DNA from: Pseudomonadales bacterium
Lineage (GTDB): Bacteria > Pseudomonadota > Gammaproteobacteria > Pseudomonadales > UBA5518
Reading direction: 5' to 3'
NCBI GenBank assembly: GCA_022072145.1
Contig: JAJVIG010000038.1
Span: 1-48,031, forward strand
Length of the DNA: 48,031 bases
Every line of letters starts with the position of its first letter. Positions within the stretch are counted from its first letter, which is position 1. The notes below the pieces were generated by a model. That model worked only from the letters and a program-made list of their open reading frames with translations, was not told the origin of the DNA and made no database searches. The position numbers were made by a program, and so were the translations under genes. Positions 1 to 8,798 of the stretch are shown one piece after another.

Positions 1-306
1 ACGGCGACCACGGCGACCACAGCAACGACCGCGACGACCGCGACCACTGCCACGACGGCCACGACGGCGACCACGGCGACCACGGCAACGACCGCGACTA
101 CCGCGACTACCGCGACTACCGCGACCACTGCCACGACGGCGACTACGCCGACCACGGCAACAACCGCGACGACCGCGACGACCGCCACCACAGCAACGAC
201 GGCAACGACGCCCACGACCGCGACCACGGCGACCACTGCCACGACGGCCACTACGCCGACCACTGCAACGACTGCAACGACTGCAACGACTGCAACGACT
301 CCCACC
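1..306 (+). repeat. 34 tandem 9-bp units encoding Thr-(Ala/Pro)-Thr
   Basis: From base 1 to 306 the sequence divides exactly into 34 nine-base units of the form ACN-GCN-ACN. Thirty encode TAT and four encode TPT (units at 145, 208, 253 and 298). Third positions vary through most of the array, but units at 262-297 are identical (ACTGCAACG four times), as are three in a row at 91-117, which indicates recent local duplication. The array runs off the left edge, so its full length is unknown. A stretch this rich in Thr, Ala and some Pro is probably an extended, possibly glycosylated stalk or linker. Confidence 0.95.
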
Positions 307-2034
307 GACCACCCGCCGCTGATCGCCATCGCGCCCGGGGTGCAACTGGTGTTCGAGGATGGCTTGCCTGGCGGCACGGCGGAAGGAAGCGCACCGGTCG
401 TGGTGACCGGGACGATCACGATCAGCGACGCCGACGGTCTCGAGGACATCGAGACGATCACGATCGCGGGTGTGGTGTTCGACGTCAGCGCGGGGATGGG
501 CGAACTGGTCGGCGAGAGCGTGAGCACGCCTTACGGTCGCCTCGCGATCACCTCCTACGAGAACGGCGTTTACGGCTACGAGTACACGCTGCTCTCGACC
601 GTCGACAACGACAGCCAATCGGGCGCGACCGATGAAGGCTTCATCGAGTCGATAGCAGTTTCCGTCAGCGACGGCATCGCATCGGCGAGCGCCGCGATCG
701 ACGTCACGATCGACGATTCGGAACCGGTGATACTCGGCGTAGACGACGCGGTAGTCGTCAACGCAGCCGGGCTAGCGGTGACAGGTACCATCGACACCAC
801 TTCGGTCGACGGCATCGCGGCCTTCAGCCTGGCTCCGAGCCTGGGACTCGCTCCGGAGGGCCTCGTCTACGCGCTGCAGCCCGACGGTACGCTGGTGGCC
901 ACCGACGGCACCGGAGACGTGGTGTTCACGGTTGTCGTCGATGCGGCCGGCAGCTACACGTTCACGCTGGTGAAGGCGTTCGCCGAAGTCATGGCCACTT
1001 CGCCCGATTTCAACGACCTCGAACTGGTTCCCGGCAAACCCTACGAGTCGCTCGCGACTGCGATCTACGAGAGCTACGACCCTGCGACCGGAGCCGGGAT
1101 CGGGGATCCGGTGACCAGTGTGGTATTCAGTGCCGGGACGCAGAGGCTGAACCCCTCGCGCGACGGGCTGGGCGTCGGCGACAATCTGGTCGACGACCCG
1201 AAGAACGCGACCCCGGAAGTGCTGGCGATGAGTTTCGCCGATGCCTTGAGCGGCATGACGCTCAATGTCGGCAATCTCAGCACCGACGACGTGCTGGTCT
1301 GGAAGGTGTACCGGGCCGGGGTGCTGCTCGATTCCGGCGAGATCAGCGGAAGCTATGTGGGCAGCGACGGATCCATCGTGACCATCGCCAACAACGAAAG
1401 TCCGGAGTACTGGATCGATCTCTCGCGCAACGGACTCGACCCTGATCTCGCGTTCGACCGGGTGGAACTCAGCGCGACTGACGATACCTCGTGGAAGTTC
1501 CTTGGCTTCACGGTCGAGAAGCCGATCAGCATCGTCGAGATTCCGCTCGACTTCGCGGTCCAGGGCACGGACAACGACGGCGACGTCACGATGAATGCCG
1601 GATTCCTGGTCGACATCGTCGGCGCCGGCAATATGCTGAACGATCTCGAGGGCAACACGGTCCTCGAGGGCGACCTCGGTGCGGACGTGTTCCGGTGGTC
1701 GCTGGCCGACCCGGGTGCCGAGGACACGATCAGTGAGTTCGACAGCCGTGCGGCCAGCGAAGGCGGCGACGTGCTCGACCTGCGCGACCTGCTCCACCTC
1801 GAGAACCAGGACAACCTGTCGAACTTCCTGCATTTCGAGGCCAGCGAGGATGGAAGCGGCACGGTGGTGCGGATCAGTACGACCGGCGAGTTCACCGGCG
1901 ACGCCGAACACGATGCGGGGGTCGCCTATCAGACGATCGAACTGCAGAGTGCCGGCGATCTGCTCGCGATCGGAACCGACCAGCAGATCATCGAACACCT
2001 GATCAACAACGGTAAACTGCTGACGGACGGCTGA
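1..2034 (+). CDS. Large type I-secreted adhesin (LapA/RTX-like), C-terminal part, 5' end outside window
   Basis: The frame is open from the first base and ends at TGA 2032-2034, giving 677 residues of a longer protein. Residues 1-102 are a Thr-Ala-Thr repeat. Next comes a VCBS/cadherin-like stretch (GTITISDADG, a YTL...VDN...G segment and ESIAVSVSDG...VTIDD, about residues 125-245), then a non-repetitive region to about 540. The last ~130 residues (LEGDLGADVFRWSLAD, VLDLRDLL, TIELQ near the end) match the C-terminal secretion-target domain of VCA0849-type adhesins, which exit through a LapB/C/E-type ABC channel. The lapD, lapG and TolC-type genes that follow support a surface adhesin whose release is set by c-di-GMP. 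The LapG cleavage site should lie near the N-terminus, outside the window. A GTG at 340 is not a likely start because the repeat is in frame with the rest. Confidence 0.87.
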   Translation, partial: TATTATTATTATTATTATTATTATTATTATTATTATTATTATTATTATTPTTATTATTATTATTATTATTPTTATTATTATTATTPTTATTATTATTATTPTDHPPLIAIAPGVQLVFEDGLPGGTAEGSAPVVVTGTITISDADGLEDIETITIAGVVFDVSAGMGELVGESVSTPYGRLAITSYENGVYGYEYTLLSTVDNDSQSGATDEGFIESIAVSVSDGIASASAAIDVTIDDSEPVILGVDDAVVVNAAGLAVTGTIDTTSVDGIAAFSLAPSLGLAPEGLVYALQPDGTLVATDGTGDVVFTVVVDAAGSYTFTLVKAFAEVMATSPDFNDLELVPGKPYESLATAIYESYDPATGAGIGDPVTSVVFSAGTQRLNPSRDGLGVGDNLVDDPKNATPEVLAMSFADALSGMTLNVGNLSTDDVLVWKVYRAGVLLDSGEISGSYVGSDGSIVTIANNESPEYWIDLSRNGLDPDLAFDRVELSATDDTSWKFLGFTVEKPISIVEIPLDFAVQGTDNDGDVTMNAGFLVDIVGAGNMLNDLEGNTVLEGDLGADVFRWSLADPGAEDTISEFDSRAASEGGDVLDLRDLLHLENQDNLSNFLHFEASEDGSGTVVRISTTGEFTGDAEHDAGVAYQTIELQSAGDLLAIGTDQQIIEHLINNGKLLTDG

Positions 2035-2082
2035 GGGCCGCGGATCGACGGTGAGGTACCGGGGATGCGGGAGATGGAGCAG

Positions 2083-2406
2083 ATGCGCTACGTGCGACGC
2101 GATGCGGACGGCGAGATAGTCGCCGTGAGCATGGAGCCGCTGGAAGGGTTCGAAGCCGCATCCACGGATGCCGGGGAGGTGGCCGACTTCGGTCGGAGGT
2201 GTGCGGCGCCGCAGTCACGTTTCGCCGAATCCGATCGCGAGGTGGTGCGGGTACTCGACGACCTCGTGAACGTGCTGATCGAGAAGAACCTGATCCGTTT
2301 CACCGATTTGCCGCCGGCGGCGCAACGCAAACTGATGGAGCGCCGTGGCTTGCGCGAAAGCGGAACCCATCTCGGACTGCTGGGCGAGGACACCGCCCTG
2401 TTCTGA
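2083..2406 (+). CDS. Small conserved protein of unknown function
   Basis: A cytosolic protein of about 107 residues with no signal peptide or membrane segment. It begins MRYVRRDADGEIVAVS and has a helical C-terminal half (DREVVRVLDDLVNVLIEK, then IRFTDLPPAAQRKLMERR). It resembles a short gammaproteobacterial family that databases often label 'tryptophan synthase subunit beta-like', a label that says nothing about function. Three in-frame ATGs exist (2065, 2074, 2083). I chose 2083 because the family normally starts at M-x-Y-V and GGAG lies just upstream of it. The gene sits 48 bases after the adhesin stop and converges on lapD with a 5-base gap. A link to the Lap system is only positional. 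Confidence 0.7.
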   Translation: MRYVRRDADGEIVAVSMEPLEGFEAASTDAGEVADFGRRCAAPQSRFAESDREVVRVLDDLVNVLIEKNLIRFTDLPPAAQRKLMERRGLRESGTHLGLLGEDTALF

Positions 2407-2411
2407 ACCGT

Positions 2412-4361
2412 TCAGGACAGCGTCGCGTCGTTGCCCTGAATGGCGGTGATCGCGGGACCGGTCGCACCGTCGAAACCGAGCTCCACCAGGGTGCGCAATT
2501 CGGCGGCGGAATCCACCCCTTCGGCAAGCGTGCTCAGTCCGATCGAGTGCGCGATCATGGCCAGGCCACGCAGGAATACCTGGTTCGCCTGGTTCTCGTC
2601 GATGCCCTTCACGAAGGCGGCGTCGATCTTGATGTAGTCGATTCCCAGATCGTGCAACTGTCCGATGCGCGATACCTGGTGGCCGACGTGCTCGATGCCG
2701 ATGCGGCAGCCGAGTGGCTTCAGCAGCGCGCAGAGCACCCGGAACCGCTCCATGTGCTGGAATGCGCCGTGCTCCGGCACTTCGATCCACAGCCGCGACG
2801 CATGCTCTCCGGCGGCGCCCAGTCTGGTAGCCATGCGGTGGACCAGGAGTGCGTCGTTCATCGCCTGCGCGGAAAAATTGATGCAGATGTCGTCGGCCCC
2901 GCGCTGCAGGCGTTCGATCGCCAGGTCGATCACCATGTCGTCGAGGCGCGGCAGGTTGCCGAGGCGCGCCAGCCACGGAACGAAATCCCCGGCATGCAGC
3001 CACTCGGAAGTCCTGTCGAGCCGCATGCGTGCCACGCACTCGTTGTGCAGGAAACGGCCTGTCGCATCCATCACCGGATAGCTGTGCAGTTTGACGTGGC
3101 TGGGGTTCAGCGCGTGTTCGAAGCGCTCGTGCCAGACCTTCAGGTCGACGCGCCGCTCGCGCTCCCCGAGACCCTGCTCGGACGGTGCCACCTCGACGCT
3201 GTCGCTGCCGCGTTCGAGCGCGATCGCCAGCGCCGCATCGACCCGTGCCAGCACGCGGCCGAGCTGATCACCGTGTCTATAGATCGTGCTTGCCGCCGGC
3301 AACCCGCACTCCTCCTCGAGACCGAACTCGCGCGCGATCATCGCCAGCGCTTCCTGGATCCTTCGTGCGAGTTCCGCTGCATCGTCGCAACCGGGGGCGA
3401 GCAACGCGAAATCCGAACCGTTCAGTCGCCCCGGCACCCACTCGGCGTCACGTGGCCCCATGCCCTCAAGCGCTTTCGCGAAGCGACGGATCAGGGCGTC
3501 CATCACCGGCCAGCCGTGTCTGCGGTTCAGTTCGTTCAGGTCGAGCAAGCGCGCGATCACGAGCGCGCCGCGGGCGTCCTCGTCCTCGCGGCCCAGTACC
3601 GTCAGCAGGCGCGCCATGAAGTGTCCGCGGTTCAACAGCCCGGTGACCGGGTCGTGGTGCGCCTCGCGGCGCAACTGCTCGAGGCGTTGCGACTCGTCCT
3701 CGAGCATCTGCCTGACGCGTCGCGCGAGCGCGTTCATCGCGCGCACGACGGCGCGGAACTCCGGCGTGGCGGGTTCGGTGGCCGTGATGAAGCGCCGCGC
3801 CCCGATCGCCTCGGCCTGCTGCACGATGCCGTCGAGCGGGCGCAGGATCAGCCGCAGCAGCAGCGTGCCGGCGATACCGGTCAGCACTGCCGCGACGATG
3901 AACCACGCGAGCAGACGCACCGTGCTGGTCCACAACTCGCGGTATGCGTAACGCGCATGGCTGCTCAGCGTCAGCGTGCCGTACTGCTTCCACCCGTCCT
4001 GGACCTGCGCGACACCGGGCGTGGTGCGCAGCGCGAAGACGCGCGTGAACCAGCCCGGGGCGCCGTCCAGGCGCAGATCGCTCGCACGCTCGACGATGAC
4101 GTTGCCGGCGGGATCGGTCAGCCGGATGCTCTCGTAGTGCCCGGTGTCGAACTGGGAGGCGATCAGCAGTTCGATGGTGACCTCGTCCTTGGGCATCTGC
4201 GACAGCGTCGATGCCAGCGAGATCGCGTTGTCCATGTTCTTGAGCAGCAACTGTTCCTGCAGGTACGCACGGGCCGACAGGCTGCTGACCAGCAGGCTGC
4301 CGCTGAAGGCGATCAGCATGACCAGCGCGATGGCGAGCCACAGCTGCTTGGTGAGCGACAT
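2412..4361 (-). CDS. lapD: LapD-like inside-out c-di-GMP receptor
   Basis: A 649-residue inner-membrane protein. TM1 spans about 7-27, a periplasmic LapD/MoxY-type domain 28-148, TM2 150-172, HAMP 173-225, GGDEF-like 235-395 and EAL-like 410-649. Both output domains are degenerate: the GGDEF site reads NGSDF (314-318), EAL reads NECVA, and the DDFG-type metal loop is replaced by IEHVG. It should therefore bind c-di-GMP rather than make or cut it. Trp124 in DGWKQYG lies where Pseudomonas LapD carries the tryptophan that grips LapG. By family analogy, c-di-GMP binding in the cytoplasm lets the periplasmic domain sequester LapG and keep the adhesin on the cell. It is transcribed with lapG, which lies 44 bases upstream. 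Confidence 0.92.
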   Translation of the reverse strand: MSLTKQLWLAIALVMLIAFSGSLLVSSLSARAYLQEQLLLKNMDNAISLASTLSQMPKDEVTIELLIASQFDTGHYESIRLTDPAGNVIVERASDLRLDGAPGWFTRVFALRTTPGVAQVQDGWKQYGTLTLSSHARYAYRELWTSTVRLLAWFIVAAVLTGIAGTLLLRLILRPLDGIVQQAEAIGARRFITATEPATPEFRAVVRAMNALARRVRQMLEDESQRLEQLRREAHHDPVTGLLNRGHFMARLLTVLGREDEDARGALVIARLLDLNELNRRHGWPVMDALIRRFAKALEGMGPRDAEWVPGRLNGSDFALLAPGCDDAAELARRIQEALAMIAREFGLEEECGLPAASTIYRHGDQLGRVLARVDAALAIALERGSDSVEVAPSEQGLGERERRVDLKVWHERFEHALNPSHVKLHSYPVMDATGRFLHNECVARMRLDRTSEWLHAGDFVPWLARLGNLPRLDDMVIDLAIERLQRGADDICINFSAQAMNDALLVHRMATRLGAAGEHASRLWIEVPEHGAFQHMERFRVLCALLKPLGCRIGIEHVGHQVSRIGQLHDLGIDYIKIDAAFVKGIDENQANQVFLRGLAMIAHSIGLSTLAEGVDSAAELRTLVELGFDGATGPAITAIQGNDATLS

Positions 4362-4405
4362 TGTTCAACCCCCGGTGATGAGGATCAGCGGCCACGACAC
4401 GGTCA

Positions 4406-5107
4406 TCAGTTTAGGCCTTCCAGCGTCATCCGGCGAAGCACATCGCGCCAGCGCGACAAACGCGCGGTCGGGTCACGGGCCGCCGGGGCAATCGTTCCAC
4501 CCAGCCACAGGCCTTCGCTGTTGAAGCCGAACACCGGGTGCAGGTCCGGACGCCGGGAGGCGGGGCGCAACTCGCTGACCAGGTTGTCCAGGATCAGGGG
4601 TTCGGCATCCGGCGCGGTGTAGTACGCGAGCACCATGTGCGCCTGGCTGATCCCGCTGCCTGCAAGCCCCACTTCGGCGCGCACGTAGGTGATGCGCATG
4701 CGCTCGACCGGCACGCCCATCAGCCCCAGCGTCACGTACTTGCCGATGCTGTAGTCCTCGCAATCGCCCTGCCCGCGTCCCAGCGTCTCCAGCGGGGTCG
4801 CCCAATGATCGCGCACGCCCCAGACCACGGCATCGTCCTCGAAACCGACGTGCCGGTTGAAGAAACCGTTCACGACCACGAGTTTCTCGCGCTCGCTGAG
4901 TGGACCGGATTGCTCGATCAACTCGATCCAGCGGGTGACGGTCGCGGCCGCGTCGGCCCCGTAGCGCTGGAGTGCGAGCTCGCGCGCACGCCCCAGATCG
5001 GGCCCCGCCAGCGCCAGCGCCACGGCCGTGGCACAGACGAGCATGCCTGCCGCAAACCCCGTGACGGCCGCCCTGCCCACACTCCGGCACTCGCCTGGAT
5101 CGCGCAC
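4406..5107 (-). CDS. lapG: LapG-like periplasmic transglutaminase-type cysteine protease
   Basis: 233 residues with an N-terminal hydrophobic segment (about 15-34) acting as signal or anchor. The catalytic triad is readable: Cys116 in GQGDCEDYS, His157 in SQAHMVLAYY and Asp174 in LILDNL, as in LapG proteases (Pfam peptidase C93 type). The known role is calcium-dependent cleavage of the N-terminal region of the LapA adhesin, which frees the cell from the biofilm when LapD lets go. It is the first gene of the minus-strand lapG-lapD pair and is divergent from the TolC-type gene, with 168 bases between them. The substrate is presumably the adhesin ending at 2034. Confidence 0.92.
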   Translation of the reverse strand: MRDPGECRSVGRAAVTGFAAGMLVCATAVALALAGPDLGRARELALQRYGADAAATVTRWIELIEQSGPLSEREKLVVVNGFFNRHVGFEDDAVVWGVRDHWATPLETLGRGQGDCEDYSIGKYVTLGLMGVPVERMRITYVRAEVGLAGSGISQAHMVLAYYTAPDAEPLILDNLVSELRPASRRPDLHPVFGFNSEGLWLGGTIAPAARDPTARLSRWRDVLRRMTLEGLN

Positions 5108-5275
5108 CGTCCCTCTCGTATACCGCCAGGATTGGCGACAATTTTGCAGTTACCGGACAAAGCTAGCACCTTCCGGGGCCGGCGTTGGCCAGAGTTGGCT
5201 AGAATTAGCCGGCTGTTGCCACAAACGTGACGCGGTGGGCGCCCTGCCCGGCGCGCGCGTCCGAAGGGGAAGCCC

Positions 5276-6826
5276 ATGTTGCGCTCGAGGCTCTGTATCG
5301 CCGTATCGCTGGTGTCACTGTTCGCTGCGGGTCCGGTGCTGGCGGCCGGCACGCTCGCGGATCTGCGGAGCGTCGCACGCCAGACGGTCACCTCCAACCC
5401 CGAGGTGCGCGCCGCCGTGCAGGAGTACCTCGCTGCCGGCGAGCAATCCCGCGTCGCCAGGGGCGGTTACCTGCCGCAGCTCGACGTCGAGGCCGGTGTG
5501 GGCCGGGAACGCATCGACGATCCGCGTTTCGTGGAGAACGATTTCACGCGTGACCGTGTGAGCCTGCTGCTGAGCCAGATGATCTACGACGGCTTCCGGA
5601 CCCGTAACGAAGTGCGGCGCCTCGATCATGCCGCGCGCACGCGCTGGCACGAGATCTGGGGTGAATCGGAACGACTGAGCGCGGAGGCCGCGCGCGCCTA
5701 CTACGACGTGCTGCGCCACCGCGCGCTGGTCGAGCTGTCGGAACAGAACTACGCCACGCACCGCATGATCTACGAACAGATCGAACGGCGCGTGAAGGCC
5801 GGCGTGAGCCGCCGCGTCGACCTGGAACAGGCGGCAGGCCGCCTGGCACTCGCCGAATCCAACCTGCTCACCGATGCCACGAACCTGCACGATGTTTCGA
5901 TGCGCTACCAGCGCGTGGTCGGTGAGGTGCCCGCGCCCGGTCTCGCCGAGCCGGAGGTTGCCGCCGGCCTGCTGCCCGCGACGATCCGCGAGACACTCGC
6001 CCTCGCCTACACGCAGAGCCCGGTGATGAACGCCGCGATCACCAACGTGTGGTCGGCCGACGCCGCGAAGGACGCGCAGAAGGCGCGGATGCTGCCGCGC
6101 TTCGATCTGCGCGCGCGCCAGGACTACTGGCACGACAAGGACGACATCAGCGGCCGCCACGAGGATGCCGTGGTCGAACTGGTGATGACCTACAACCTCT
6201 ACAACGGCGGCTCCGATCTCGCCGAGAAGCGCCGCCTGGTGCACAAGGCGACGCAGGCGGTCGATCTGCGCGAGAAGACCTGCCGCGACATCCGGCAGGA
6301 GGTCTCCATCGCCTACAACGACATGCGCCGCCTCGAGGAACAGCTGGGCTACCTCGACCGCCACCAGCTCTCGATCGAGAAGGCCCGCGAGGCGTACCGC
6401 CGCCAGTTCGACATCGGCCAGCGCACGCTGCTCGATATGCTGGACACCGAGAACGAGTACTATCAGGCGCGCCGCGCGTACCTGAACGCCGACCGCGACC
6501 ACGACATCGCCTACACGCGCACACTTGCCGGCGTGGGTGCGCTGGTGCGTGCGCTGGAACTCGGCAACGGGCTCCATGAACTCCCGCAGCCGCGCGGCAA
6601 GTCCGACGAGGTGCCGGACATGTACCCGGTCTGTCCGGCCGAGGAGACCGCCGCGCCGGCGATCGACAAGGAGGAGCTGTTCCGCGAGGCCTTGCGCAAG
6701 CAGGGTGGTGCGAAACCCGTCGCGGCGCCGCGCCCGGCGCCACCGCTGCCCTACCAGAAGGGCGGCGAGTTCGAAACGCCCGAGGACAGCTCCGGCGAGT
6801 CGGACGGAGCCAGTCCAGGCTGGTAG
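5276..6826 (+). CDS. TolC-family outer-membrane channel (LapE-like)
   Basis: 516 residues with a clear signal peptide (about 1-23, ending GPVLA). The body has two TolC-type repeats: LADLRSVARQTVTSNPEVRAA at the start, the long helical regions, and the second repeat near YRRQFDIGQRTLLDMLDTENEY, a hallmark of type I secretion channels such as LapE/AggA. The last ~90 residues are a Pro-rich, low-complexity periplasmic tail (PRPAPPLPYQKG). Next to an adhesin with a type I secretion signal, it is most likely the outer-membrane exit for that adhesin. The matching ABC ATPase and membrane-fusion genes are not in the window. GAAGGGGAAG just before ATG 5276 supports the start. Confidence 0.88.
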   Translation: MLRSRLCIAVSLVSLFAAGPVLAAGTLADLRSVARQTVTSNPEVRAAVQEYLAAGEQSRVARGGYLPQLDVEAGVGRERIDDPRFVENDFTRDRVSLLLSQMIYDGFRTRNEVRRLDHAARTRWHEIWGESERLSAEAARAYYDVLRHRALVELSEQNYATHRMIYEQIERRVKAGVSRRVDLEQAAGRLALAESNLLTDATNLHDVSMRYQRVVGEVPAPGLAEPEVAAGLLPATIRETLALAYTQSPVMNAAITNVWSADAAKDAQKARMLPRFDLRARQDYWHDKDDISGRHEDAVVELVMTYNLYNGGSDLAEKRRLVHKATQAVDLREKTCRDIRQEVSIAYNDMRRLEEQLGYLDRHQLSIEKAREAYRRQFDIGQRTLLDMLDTENEYYQARRAYLNADRDHDIAYTRTLAGVGALVRALELGNGLHELPQPRGKSDEVPDMYPVCPAEETAAPAIDKEELFREALRKQGGAKPVAAPRPAPPLPYQKGGEFETPEDSSGESDGASPGW

Positions 6827-6888
6827 CGCAACGAAGGCGCAGCCGCGAAGCAGCGGTCGCACCAGACGGGCGGAATTATCACAGGCGC

Positions 6889-7890
6889 TCAGTCGACCTG
6901 CAGCACGATCTTGCCGATGTGTGCGCCGGACTCCATGTGCCGGTGCGCCGCGCCCGCTTCCACCAATGGATACATGCTGTCGATCCGGGCACGTATGCGC
7001 CCCGCTTCGACCAGCGGCCATACGTGCTGCTCGACCCCGCGTGCCAGTGTCGCCTTGAATGCGGCCGATCGTGCACGCAGCGTGGAGCCGGTCAACGTGA
7101 GGCGCTTCAGCATCAGCGGCATCAAATCCACCGCCGTCTTCGCGCCACGCAGGAACGCGATCTGCACGATGCGCCCGTCCTCGGCCGCAGCGCGGATATT
7201 TCGCTGCACGTAGTCGCCTCCGACCATGTCGAGTATCACGTCCGCGCCGCGGCCGCCGCTGTGAGCCAGCGTGCGTTCGACGAAGTCCTCGTCGTGGTAG
7301 TTCACGCCCAGATCGGCGCCCATCTCCACGCAGGCAAGGCATTTGGCGGCGCTGCCCGCGGTCGCGATCACGCGTGCACCCAGCGCGTGTGCGAGCTGGA
7401 TCGCCGTGCTGCCGATCCCGCTCGCACCCCCGTGAACCAGCAACAGCTCACCGCGGCGCAAACCGGCGCGCTCGAACACGTTGTGCCACACGGTCAGCGT
7501 GGTCTCGGGTAGCGCAGCCGCCTCGGCCAGCGTGAGGCCGCGCGGCACCGGCAGGCACTGGCCCTGCGGCGCAAGCGCGTACTGCGCATAACCGCCGCCG
7601 TTCAGCAGCGCGCAGACCCGGTCGCCAACACGCCAGCGCCCACCGCCGGCGCCGGTGGCGACGATTTCCCCCGCCACTTCGAGCCCGGGCAGGTCCGAGG
7701 CACCCGGCGGCGCCGGATACAGCCCCTGGCGCTGCAGCACATCGGGACGGTTGATGCCGGCGAAAGCGACGCGGATCAGCACCTCGCCTGGTCCGGGAGC
7801 CGGGATCGGCAGGTGCCGCTCCTGCAGGACTTCCGGCCCACCCGGGGCGTGGATGACGACGGCACGCATGGTGGTTTGCGACGGGTTCAT
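6889..7890 (-). CDS. NAD(P)H-dependent quinone oxidoreductase (zeta-crystallin/PIG3-type MDR)
   Basis: 333 residues of the medium-chain dehydrogenase family without zinc ligands. The N-terminal GroES-like domain has FAGINRPDVLQRQGLYP and LPGLEVAGEI. The nucleotide-binding loop is GGASGIGSTAIQLAHALGA, followed by VILDMVGGDYVQRN. This matches the PIG3/p53-inducible-type quinone oxidoreductases, which reduce quinones with NADPH in the cytosol. Its ATG overlaps the stop of the SDR gene upstream (ATGA at 7887-7890), so the two are probably translationally coupled. A second ATG six codons in (MRAVVIHAPGG) is also a plausible start. Physiological substrate unknown. Confidence 0.9.
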   Translation of the reverse strand: MNPSQTTMRAVVIHAPGGPEVLQERHLPIPAPGPGEVLIRVAFAGINRPDVLQRQGLYPAPPGASDLPGLEVAGEIVATGAGGGRWRVGDRVCALLNGGGYAQYALAPQGQCLPVPRGLTLAEAAALPETTLTVWHNVFERAGLRRGELLLVHGGASGIGSTAIQLAHALGARVIATAGSAAKCLACVEMGADLGVNYHDEDFVERTLAHSGGRGADVILDMVGGDYVQRNIRAAAEDGRIVQIAFLRGAKTAVDLMPLMLKRLTLTGSTLRARSAAFKATLARGVEQHVWPLVEAGRIRARIDSMYPLVEAGAAHRHMESGAHIGKIVLQVD

Positions 7891-8708
7891 CGGCGTGCCA
7901 GCTCCTGGCGCCAGTGTGCCTTCGCGCGCCGGCCGCGGCGTTGCATCAGCGGCGCGACCGCCCGGCGCAGCGCCGGGAACAGGTAGCCGAGGTGCGCCAG
8001 CCAGCCCGAGGTGCGCGGCAAGGCACGCTCGCGGCGTCCGTCGCGCACGCAGGCGAGAATCGCCTGCGCCACCTCTTCGGCGCTCGACATCGGTTGCGAG
8101 AACACCAGGTCGGGGATTGCATCGATGTCGTCGAGGATGAATCCGGTGCTGATCGGCCCCGGCGAAACCACGCTCGCCGTGATGCCGCTGCCGGCGAGTT
8201 CCTCGGCGAGCGCGAGCGTGAACGCGCGCAGGCCGAACTTGGTCGCGCAGTAGACCGTCTCGTGCGCGAAGGGAACGCGCCCGGCGAGCGAGGCCACGTT
8301 GACGATCGCCCCGCCGCCGGCACGCCTGATGAACGGCAGCGCCGCGCGCGTCAGCGCCAGCGGAGCGCGCAGGTTGGTGTCGACGATGTGCAGCACCTCG
8401 TCCACCGTCAATTCCTCGAGCGTGCCGCGGTGGTTGCAGCCGGCGTTGTTGACCAGCAGATGCAACCCGCCGAAGCGGCGTTCTACGGCGGCGAACATCT
8501 CGTCGGCGCGCCCCACGTCGGCGACATCCCAGCGGATCGTTGCGACGCGTTCGGCTGCGCCGAGCGCGGCGGCCGCCTCATCGAGCCGGGCGCCGTCGCG
8601 CCCCGTGATCGCGACATTGGCGCCCGCGCCGAGCAGCGCCCGCGCGAGCGCGAGTCCCACGCCGGCGCTGCCGCCGGTGATCAGCGCGGTCCTGCCTCGG
8701 ATATCCAC
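7887..8708 (-). CDS. Short-chain dehydrogenase/reductase
   Basis: About 273 residues starting at GTG 8708, with AAGGGA upstream. The open frame continues much further upstream, but that part is antisense to the exporter adaptor and has no SDR homology. The classical SDR motifs are present: TGGSAGVG for the cofactor, NNAG, and the active site Ser in VASLAG with YCATK. It ends in a basic tail (MQRRGRRAKAHWRQELARR) after a hydrophobic stretch, a layout seen in membrane-associated SDRs. Substrate unknown. First gene of a two-gene unit with the quinone oxidoreductase. Confidence 0.87.
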   Translation of the reverse strand: MDIRGRTALITGGSAGVGLALARALLGAGANVAITGRDGARLDEAAAALGAAERVATIRWDVADVGRADEMFAAVERRFGGLHLLVNNAGCNHRGTLEELTVDEVLHIVDTNLRAPLALTRAALPFIRRAGGGAIVNVASLAGRVPFAHETVYCATKFGLRAFTLALAEELAGSGITASVVSPGPISTGFILDDIDAIPDLVFSQPMSSAEEVAQAILACVRDGRRERALPRTSGWLAHLGYLFPALRRAVAPLMQRRGRRAKAHWRQELARR

Positions 8709-8798
8709 CGCATCGGTTCCCTTCGGGATGATCGTCGGAGCATTGTGCCATAATCGCGCCGCCCTCCCGCGGCATCCGCGAGCCTGGTGATCCTGACG

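Noticed and set aside
1..306. Possible CRISPR array from the regular repeats at the left edge
   Set aside because: Units are 9 bases with no spacers and stay in one reading frame as Thr-Ala-Thr; this is protein-coding repeat.
2199..4622. An 807-codon forward open frame opposite lapD
   Set aside because: It is antisense to a gene with clear domains, rich in His/Gln/Arg as expected for the shadow of a GC-rich gene, and shows no recognisable domain.
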